From Occallatibacter riparius (GTDB taxonomy: Bacteria; Acidobacteriota; Terriglobia; Terriglobales; Acidobacteriaceae): a stretch of 64,000 bases of DNA. A model generated the notes under the pieces. The model searched no databases. It worked only from the letters and a program-made list of their open reading frames with translations, and was not told the DNA's origin. The stretch lies in assembly GCF_025264625.1 (NCBI RefSeq), contig NZ_CP093313.1, positions 6,262,001 through 6,326,000 of the forward strand. Direction: 5' to 3'. The translations under genes and the position numbers were made by a program. Below are positions 58,028-64,000 of the stretch, one piece after another; the stretch's first letter is position 1; each line of letters starts with the position of its first letter.

Positions 58028-60985
58028 ATGACCATGTCAATTTCCATCAAACCTAAGTTTCCATACCTATCAGCTCTAGCGCTGGCATTGGCATTTTCGG
58101 CTTCCGCGCAAATTGTCAACACTGTTGCCGGCGGTGGCAGTTTGAACGGCAAAAAAGCAACCGATGTCTCCCTCAGTTGGCCGCCGGCCATCGCAATCGA
58201 TGCCTCAGGTAACCTCTTCTGTGTTGTGGCTAGCTGGCAGGTGTATAAGGTCAGCCCCGAAGGCATTGTGACTCTTGTGGCGGGCAATGGCGGGCCTGGT
58301 CCTTCGGGTGACGGAGGTTCGGCTATCAGCGCTGCAATGGGTCCTATGGTCGGGTTTGCGGTCGATCGGTCTGGGAACCTGTTCATCGCGGATCGGGGGG
58401 TCATCGGAATTCGCAAGGTCGATGCAGCCACGGGGACGATCTCCATCTTCGCCGGCAACGGAATGGTGGGCTATTCCGGTGACGGAGGTCCCGCAACCAG
58501 CGCTCAGCTGGGCGATATGTCCGGCCTAGCTGTTGATGACCGTGGGAATCTGTACATCGCAGACTCCTCCAACAATGCAATCCGTAAAGTGGATGCTTCC
58601 ACTGGCATCATTTCCACTGTCGCGGGCAATGGGACACCAGGGTATTCGGGCGATGGCGCCGCCGCAACGAAGGCTCAGCTGGGCACGCCGTGGGATGTAG
58701 CTGTCGATAGTTCCGGAAATCTGTACATCGCAGACTCCTGGAACTCCGTAATCCGCAAAGTGGATGCTTCCACTGGGATCATCTCCACTGTCGCGGGCAA
58801 CGGGGAAGGGGGATACTCGGGTGATGGCGGTCCGGCGACCCGTGCACAGTTATCGGATCCAACCGGCGTTGCGGTGGATAGCACGGGCAATCTGTACATT
58901 GCGGACTGGGCAAACCTTAGAACACGCAAAGTCGATGCTGCTTCAGGAAACATTTCTACCATAGCCGGCAATGGCACGACGGGTGATCCGATCGATGGCG
59001 GCCCCGCCACGAGCTCCGCGTCTTACGCTCGGGATGTAGTGGTTGACACAACAGGTAAGCTCTACATCGCCGACGCCGGCCATTGGCGAATCCGCGCTGT
59101 CGATCTGTCTTCTGGCATCCTCTCCACGGTCGCAGGCAATGGCTATGCGAGTTACTCGGGCGATGGATTTGCCGCTGTGAGTGCTCAGATTGATCAGTCT
59201 TATGGCGTGGCGGTGGATGGTTCAGGAAACCTCTACATTGCCGACACCAAAAACCTGGTGGTCCGCAAAGTCGATGCCGCCACCGGGAGGGTCTCGACCG
59301 TTGCAGGCAACGGCAAGTGGGGCTATTCAGGAGATGGTGGCCCGGCGAGGAGTGCCATGCTGGGACGTGTGCTCGGCCTGGCGGTCGACACGTCAGGCAA
59401 CATCTACATTGCTGATCCGGACAACGGGGCCATCCGCAAAGTCGACGCAACGACCGGCGACATCTTTACAGTCCCCAGCAACGGTATCGGGGGCTACTAC
59501 CCACGAGCCGTTGCGGTAGATAAGCCCGGAAGCCTCTACATTGCGGATAGTGGTAATCAAAAGGTTCGCCTGATCGATGCCTCCACCGGCGATATGTCCA
59601 CCATCGCGGGCACGGGCAACACCGGATACTCTGGCGATGGAGGTCTTGCCACAGGTGCCGAGTTGAATATACCTGCCGGCTTGGCCCTGGACAGGTCAGG
59701 AAATCTTTACATCGCGGATTCTGAGAACGGTGTCATCCGCGAAGTAGTGCTTGATCCCAACGACGCAGCCAATCACGGCAAGATCACGACGGTAGCGGGG
59801 GGAGCTTCAAGTCAAGATCCTTCAAATGCACTAGGTCCAGCGCTTTCCAAGCCGATCGGGGTCTATGTGGATTATGCCGGAACAATCTTCATTTCCGACA
59901 ATGAACGCGCCAGGACGTTCAAGGTCACCGGCAGCAGTTTCTCATCTCCAGAGAAGGGCACAATTACTGTGGTGGCCGGAACCGGGCAGCCTGGCTACTC
60001 CGGGGATGGAGGGCTCGCCACCGCCGCCGAGTTCAACAAGTTGTACATGATCACTGGCGACCCACAGGGCAATCTGGTAATGGCTGACGGCGGAAACAAT
60101 CGCATCCGCACCGTGAGCGGAACGGTCGCTCCGACTCCGGAACTGGGGCTCTCACCCACGGCGTTGACCTTTGATACTCAACTGCTGAACAGCAGCGCAT
60201 CCTCCATCAAGGCTCTTACCATCACCAACCAAGGAATCAAACCGTTGACGCTGTCCTCGGTAGCGATTGCGGGGCCAAACAGCGCCGACTTCACGCAGAC
60301 AAACAACTGCACAACGACAGCCATCGCAGTGGGAGCGAATTGCACGGTCAACGTGGTGTTCAAGGCCACGGTGGCGGGTCGCGAGCAAGCTACCCTGACG
60401 ATCGGTAGCAATGCCTCCACAAGTCCCCAGACCGTGTCCCTCGCCGCAGCGGGCATCACGTTTGCTGCACCTGCACCGGGTCAAGGCGGATCAACTTCCG
60501 CGACCATCGCAGCAGGCACCACAGCGTCTTATGCCATGCAGATCTCGGCGACTGGAGGCGCAATCTCCACGGACCAACTGACATTAGCATTGAGCTGCTC
60601 AGGCGCCCCAACCGATGCTGCATGCACAGTTCCCGGTTCGGTTGTCGCCACTCCGGGAGCGCCGGCAGCATTCACAGTGAAAGTCACAACCACCGCGCAT
60701 GGCACAGCGAGTCTGAACAGCACATTTTCAGAAAAGGGTCTGCAATTCGCGCTGATTCCGATCGCCTTGGTCTTGATGGGAGTGGCGGGAAGACGTCGGA
60801 TGTGTCAGGGTCTATCTCTGCTCGGGTTGCTTGCGGTGTTCGCCTCCTTGGTAGCCTGCGGTGAGCATTCAAACAATTCAAACGAGAGAGCGACCGGAAC
60901 TCCATCCGGGAGTTATAACCTGACGGTCAAAGCCACATCAGGCACCGTGTCGCAATCCGTCTCTTTGACGTTAATTGTGCAGTGA
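58028..60985 (+). CDS. Secreted NHL-repeat protein with Ig-like C-terminal domain
   Basis: A 985-residue protein. Signal peptide YLSALALALAFSASA. Residues about 30-690 are NHL beta-propeller units, each with VAVDxSGNLYIAD, IRKVDAxTGxISTVAGNG and GYSGDGGPA, enough for two propellers. Residues about 700-810 form an ASPM/choice-of-anchor-D domain (LTFDTQLLNSSASSIKALTI). Then come a bacterial Ig-like part, two hydrophobic helices around a basic patch (ALIPIALVLMGVAGRRRMCQ; GLSLLGLLAVFASLVACG) and a polar 50-residue tail. The LVACGE segment looks like a lipobox but is internal. Likely surface protein for binding; no enzyme motif seen. Confidence 0.82.
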   Translation: MTMSISIKPKFPYLSALALALAFSASAQIVNTVAGGGSLNGKKATDVSLSWPPAIAIDASGNLFCVVASWQVYKVSPEGIVTLVAGNGGPGPSGDGGSAISAAMGPMVGFAVDRSGNLFIADRGVIGIRKVDAATGTISIFAGNGMVGYSGDGGPATSAQLGDMSGLAVDDRGNLYIADSSNNAIRKVDASTGIISTVAGNGTPGYSGDGAAATKAQLGTPWDVAVDSSGNLYIADSWNSVIRKVDASTGIISTVAGNGEGGYSGDGGPATRAQLSDPTGVAVDSTGNLYIADWANLRTRKVDAASGNISTIAGNGTTGDPIDGGPATSSASYARDVVVDTTGKLYIADAGHWRIRAVDLSSGILSTVAGNGYASYSGDGFAAVSAQIDQSYGVAVDGSGNLYIADTKNLVVRKVDAATGRVSTVAGNGKWGYSGDGGPARSAMLGRVLGLAVDTSGNIYIADPDNGAIRKVDATTGDIFTVPSNGIGGYYPRAVAVDKPGSLYIADSGNQKVRLIDASTGDMSTIAGTGNTGYSGDGGLATGAELNIPAGLALDRSGNLYIADSENGVIREVVLDPNDAANHGKITTVAGGASSQDPSNALGPALSKPIGVYVDYAGTIFISDNERARTFKVTGSSFSSPEKGTITVVAGTGQPGYSGDGGLATAAEFNKLYMITGDPQGNLVMADGGNNRIRTVSGTVAPTPELGLSPTALTFDTQLLNSSASSIKALTITNQGIKPLTLSSVAIAGPNSADFTQTNNCTTTAIAVGANCTVNVVFKATVAGREQATLTIGSNASTSPQTVSLAAAGITFAAPAPGQGGSTSATIAAGTTASYAMQISATGGAISTDQLTLALSCSGAPTDAACTVPGSVVATPGAPAAFTVKVTTTAHGTASLNSTFSEKGLQFALIPIALVLMGVAGRRRMCQGLSLLGLLAVFASLVACGEHSNNSNERATGTPSGSYNLTVKATSGTVSQSVSLTLIVQ

Positions 60986-61198
60986 AACTGAGCGCTCGAG
61001 GCGGCGACGCCCGTGGAATACTCTTCGGCCATTCCAGAGGAGTCACTCTACCGGCCTGACCACTGCCCTCTTTCCCCGTGATCACCATCCCAACTGGAGC
61101 ATCAGATCCTGATGGTTACGATTTAGTAAATATGGATTCAAGCCACCCAATCGCAACCTGTACGATGAATTCCAGACCGCACTTAGGGACACGCCACC

Positions 61199-61963
61199 TT
61201 GAAAATCGCCAGCTGGAACGTCAACTCCGTCCGCGCCCGCATCGAGCACCTCAAACGCTTCCTCGACCGCCAATCCCCTGACGTCCTGCTCATGCAGGAG
61301 CTCAAGGCAGAAGTCTTCCCCACCGAAACCTTCCAGGCCCTCGGCTACAATTCCGTCGCTGTTACCCAAAAGGCCTACAACGGCGTCGCCATTCTCGCCC
61401 GCACACCCATCGAGGTCACCTGCACCACGCTCCCTGGCGATGACCAGGACAGCCATGCCCGCTTCCTCGAAACCCGCATCGCCGGCCTGCGCATCGTCAA
61501 CATCTACGCGCCCAACGGCAACCCGCCGGCTAGCGACAAGTTCCTCTACAAGCTCGCCTGGATGGACCGCTTCTACGTCGAGCTTCATCACTGGCTCGCC
61601 GACGGCATTCCAACGCTCATCGGCGGCGACTACAACGTCATCCCTGAAGACATCGACTGCCACAAGCCCGCATCCTGGGCCCGCGACGCCCTCTTCCAAC
61701 CAGAGCCCCGCTCCCGCTATCGCGACTGGCTCGCCCTCGGCTACACCGACGCCTTCCGCTCGCTCCACCCCGGCGAAACCGGCCAGTTCACCTACTGGGA
61801 CTACTTCCGCCTCGCGTTCGAGCACAACCGCGGCATCCGCATCGATCACTTCCTCGTCTCACCCTCGCTCGCCCCACGCGTCCGCTTCTGTGAGATCGAC
61901 CGCACGCCCCGCTCCGAGCAGAAGCCGTCGGACCACACGCCCATCCTTCTCGAACTCGACTAA
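61199..61963 (+). CDS. xthA: Exodeoxyribonuclease III
   Basis: A 254-residue EEP-fold nuclease starting at TTG (61199; AGGGA upstream). Catalytic landmarks are MKIASWNVNSVRAR, LLMQELKAE (E34), IYAPNG, GGDYNVIPEDID (Asp and Asn), IDHFLVS and PSDHTPILLEL (Asp-His). It cuts DNA at abasic sites and trims 3' ends in base excision repair. Length and motifs match the XthA group. No operon partner is evident. Confidence 0.93.
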   Translation: MKIASWNVNSVRARIEHLKRFLDRQSPDVLLMQELKAEVFPTETFQALGYNSVAVTQKAYNGVAILARTPIEVTCTTLPGDDQDSHARFLETRIAGLRIVNIYAPNGNPPASDKFLYKLAWMDRFYVELHHWLADGIPTLIGGDYNVIPEDIDCHKPASWARDALFQPEPRSRYRDWLALGYTDAFRSLHPGETGQFTYWDYFRLAFEHNRGIRIDHFLVSPSLAPRVRFCEIDRTPRSEQKPSDHTPILLELD

Positions 61964-62172
61964 GTCGCCGCCCAGAATGTCTCCGCGCACTTCCGATTCA
62001 CGTGCCGTAACGAAAAGAATCCAGCGCTTCTCACCTGCCTGTGCTCCCGGTCACACCGGACAGCCGCAAGCCCCTGTTAAAAATGACCATTGGAAAAACT
62101 CGACCACTTGCGCAAAACTGCGCATAGCCCTGTTTTGTACCATTTGCAATTTGCCTTGTTTCGGAGGGACCT

Positions 62173-62895
62173 TTGGGTTCCAGGTCATTGGCTTCATCAG
62201 GTCTTCACATCCAGACCACGTCCACGCACTGCTCTGACTGCAGTCTGAGCAGCTGGACAGAATCGTCCCTAAAACGACTCTTCGACATCGCCTGCGTTCT
62301 CTGCGCGCTGCCTTTGGCTCTGCCCATCCTGCTCGCAACAGCCCTGGCGGTCCGCATCACCTCCCGCGGACCCGTCCTCTTTCGTCAGCAGCGAGTAGGC
62401 CGGCATCATCGCCCCTTCACCATTTACAAATTCCGCACCATGCCCGTCACGCGCAACAATGGCGACAGGCCCGTCCTCACCACCACGGCAAACCAGGCCT
62501 TCACGCCCATCGGCCCGTTTCTTCGCCGCTGGAAACTCGATGAGCTCCCCCAGCTCCTCAATGTGCTGCTCGGCGACATGAGCCTCGTCGGACCCCGTCC
62601 CAAGCTCCCCCAACTCCACGCCGGCCAACTCACCTGCCGGCCCGGCATCACCGGCCGCGCCACCGTCGTATTCGCTCGTGAGGAGTGCGCCCTTTCCGCC
62701 ATTCCCGCTGCCCACGTAGGCCCCTACTATCGCGATGTCGTTGCTCCCCTCAAGCAGCAACTCGACGAGAACTACATGGCTTCCGCCACCTTCACGTCCG
62801 ACCTCGACCTCATCCTTCGCAGCGTCGCTCGCCGCTTCGACGACTCCGAGATCCGCGCCCTGCTCCCTGCACTCGAATCAACCACCACTCACTAA
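62173..62895 (+). CDS. Bacterial sugar transferase (polyprenyl-phosphate sugar-phosphate transferase)
   Basis: A 240-residue protein starting at TTG (62173) after GGAGGG. One membrane helix (FDIACVLCALPLALPILLAT) precedes the catalytic part: RITSRGPVLFRQQRVGRHHR, IYKFRTM, WKLDELPQLLNVLLGDMSLV and GPRPKLP are the family landmarks. The enzyme attaches the first sugar phosphate to undecaprenyl phosphate in capsule or EPS assembly. It is smaller than WcaJ and lacks its extra N-terminal helices. No other EPS gene is beside it, though the envelope district lies 22 kb away. Confidence 0.9.
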   Translation: MGSRSLASSGLHIQTTSTHCSDCSLSSWTESSLKRLFDIACVLCALPLALPILLATALAVRITSRGPVLFRQQRVGRHHRPFTIYKFRTMPVTRNNGDRPVLTTTANQAFTPIGPFLRRWKLDELPQLLNVLLGDMSLVGPRPKLPQLHAGQLTCRPGITGRATVVFAREECALSAIPAAHVGPYYRDVVAPLKQQLDENYMASATFTSDLDLILRSVARRFDDSEIRALLPALESTTTH

Positions 62896-62919
62896 CAACT
62901 AATCACTAGCCACTGCCTT

Positions 62920-63297
62920 TCAGCAGCTTGCCCCCTGGTTGGGATTCGGAAACGTGTCCGCATTCTCCCCATCGCTCTTGTCCAGGCACGCCCAATCCTT
63001 TTCCACCGCAATCTCTAATCTCCCGCTCGACACCGCCACGCCGCCATACACGCCAACATCTTCGCCCCGCGCCCACGCCCGCGCCATCTCTACAGGCAGA
63101 ATCACCACAACCCGTGTCCCTGCATGGCGCACCGCGATCGGCTCCTCACCGCCGACCTCAAGCGCATACGTCAGTCGCGCATCCTCTTCAAGCCCGAAGT
63201 GAACCGTCTCCTCGATCCTCCCGGTCTCTATCAGCCGCTGCAGTTCTGCCGGCCCCACCCGCAGCCTCAACGAATCGCCCTTGATGCGCAGTTTCAT
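62920..63297 (-). CDS. DUF7009-like small protein of unknown function
   Basis: A 125-residue cytosolic protein: MKLRIKGDSLRLRVGPAELQ, then TYALEVGGEEPIAVRHAGTR and VVVILPVEMARAWARGEDVG. This pattern matches my memory of a small conserved family (DUF7009) with a single alpha/beta domain. The C-terminal Cys (PNPNQGASC) and an earlier one (DWACLDKS) could bind metal, but this is a guess. GAGAGGG precedes the ATG. Divergent from the serine hydrolase gene. Confidence 0.72.
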   Translation of the reverse strand: MKLRIKGDSLRLRVGPAELQRLIETGRIEETVHFGLEEDARLTYALEVGGEEPIAVRHAGTRVVVILPVEMARAWARGEDVGVYGGVAVSSGRLEIAVEKDWACLDKSDGENADTFPNPNQGASC

Positions 63298-63387
63298 CTT
63301 GTATCCCTCTCACTCGCCTCCTTCGATGCTAATCAACCCGTCAGCTAAGCGCGAACTCCGCTGCTTCGCCCCTGTATCATCTCCACC

Positions 63388-64000
63388 ATGCTCCCGCTCC
63401 GAACGGTCTTCGCCGTCATCCTCACTCTTCCGCTCTCTACCGCGGCCCATGCCCAGACCGACCCCCTCCAGCAGAAATTCGACTCCCTCCTGACCCAGCA
63501 CGGCATCATCGGCGGCTCTCTCTCCCTTGTCCACCCCAACGGCCAGCCCACCGAATACTTCCACGGCGCCGCACGGACCGAAACGCAGCAGCCCATCGAC
63601 GCCGCCACTGCCTACAATTGGGCCTCCATCACCAAGACTTTCACCGCCATCGCCATCCTCCAGCTTCGCGACCGCGGCCTGCTGTCTCTCGACGATCCCG
63701 CTGTCCGCTACGTCCCTGAGCTCCGCCAGGTCCATGACGCCTACGGCTCCATCGACGACATCACCATCCGCCATCTGCTCACCCACACCGCCGGCTTCCG
63801 CAATCCCACCTGGCCCTGGGACTGCGACGACTCCGCCAACTGCGACTGGCAGCCCTTCGAGCCCACAAAGTGGTCACAGGTCGCCGCCATGCTCCCCTAC
63901 ACCCACGTCGCGTTCAAGCCCGGCACCCGCTGGAGCTACTCCAACCCCGGCTACGTCTTCCTCGGCCAGATCATCGAGCGTCTCTCCGGCGACGACTTCG
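63388..64000 (+). CDS. Serine hydrolase, class C beta-lactamase-like (cut by window edge)
   Basis: The first 204 codons of a secreted protein (ATG at 63388). The signal peptide is followed by a mature domain with S80-I-T-K83 (SxxK), the Y184-S-N186 motif, and RHLLTHTAGF, all typical of the beta-lactamase/penicillin-binding-protein family (PF00144). Members include esterases and D-aminopeptidases as well as lactamases, so hydrolysis of beta-lactams is not implied. The C-terminus lies outside the window. Confidence 0.9.
   Translation, partial: MLPLRTVFAVILTLPLSTAAHAQTDPLQQKFDSLLTQHGIIGGSLSLVHPNGQPTEYFHGAARTETQQPIDAATAYNWASITKTFTAIAILQLRDRGLLSLDDPAVRYVPELRQVHDAYGSIDDITIRHLLTHTAGFRNPTWPWDCDDSANCDWQPFEPTKWSQVAAMLPYTHVAFKPGTRWSYSNPGYVFLGQIIERLSGDDF

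Noticed and set aside
57673..58056. 127-codon plus-strand frame before the NHL gene
   Set aside because: No ribosome binding site, no recognisable domain, and it overlaps the start of a well-supported gene.

Overview
The window is a GC-rich chromosomal segment that looks like a member of the Acidobacteriota, probably class Terriglobia. The pointers are two macrolide-exporter-like orphan permeases of the acidobacterial duplicated type with a coupled PadR repressor (51776-57632), a VWA protein of the acidobacterial VWFA-related type (42165-43361), a BlaI/M56 pair with a non-beta-lactam sensor tail, and several families of short intergenic hairpin repeats. No rRNA, tRNA, transposase, prophage or CRISPR array was seen. 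Genus-level assignment is not possible from the sequence alone.

Layout. 1-7.9 kb: an MFS gene cut by the window edge, a MoxR/Mg-chelatase-like AAA ATPase with a VWA partner, a GH20 hexosaminidase and two unrecognised exported or anchored proteins. 7.9-10.25 kb: a repeat-rich stretch holding a small unknown gene that carries two repeat copies in frame, plus an AT-rich structured island ending in a terminator. 9.3-12.5 kb: a BlaI-type repressor, an M56 sensor protease with a tail of about 26-residue repeats, and a secreted paralogue of that tail, controlled by a promoter with two operators. 12.6-16.3 kb: kinase, small anchored protein, STAS protein and a flippase fused to a ParB-like domain. 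16.4-20.5 kb: GH71/99-like lipoprotein, then CitMHS transporter with a split AtuA pair. 20.6-32 kb: two divergent units, one with a GT2 transferase and four envelope proteins, the other with a 1411-residue TPR/beta-barrel protein and a GT4 transferase. 32-40 kb: a phosphoesterase lipoprotein with five exact-length repeats, a TPR protein, a nucleotidyltransferase and TonB. 39.9-42 kb: MurU and an AmgK-RapZ fusion (cell-wall sugar recycling). 42-51 kb: VWA protein, MFS carrier, hydantoinase/oxoprolinase pair, hexose-6-phosphate mutarotase, GH29 fucosidase. 51.8-57.7 kb: PadR and two orphan permeases with signs of recent local duplication or gene conversion. 58-64 kb: NHL-repeat protein, exonuclease III, sugar transferase, DUF7009-like protein and a serine hydrolase cut by the window edge.

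Taken together, roughly 12.6-40 kb reads as an envelope-glycan or exopolysaccharide district: flippase, lipid-linked GT2, GT4, large membrane protein, TPR/beta-barrel outer-membrane candidate, TonB and sugar nucleotidyltransferases. This grouping is inferred from family membership and proximity. The features most worth following up are the flippase-ParB fusion, the M56 receptor with its secreted repeat paralogue, the twin-hairpin repeat family with compensatory changes, and the PadR/permease duplication scar.
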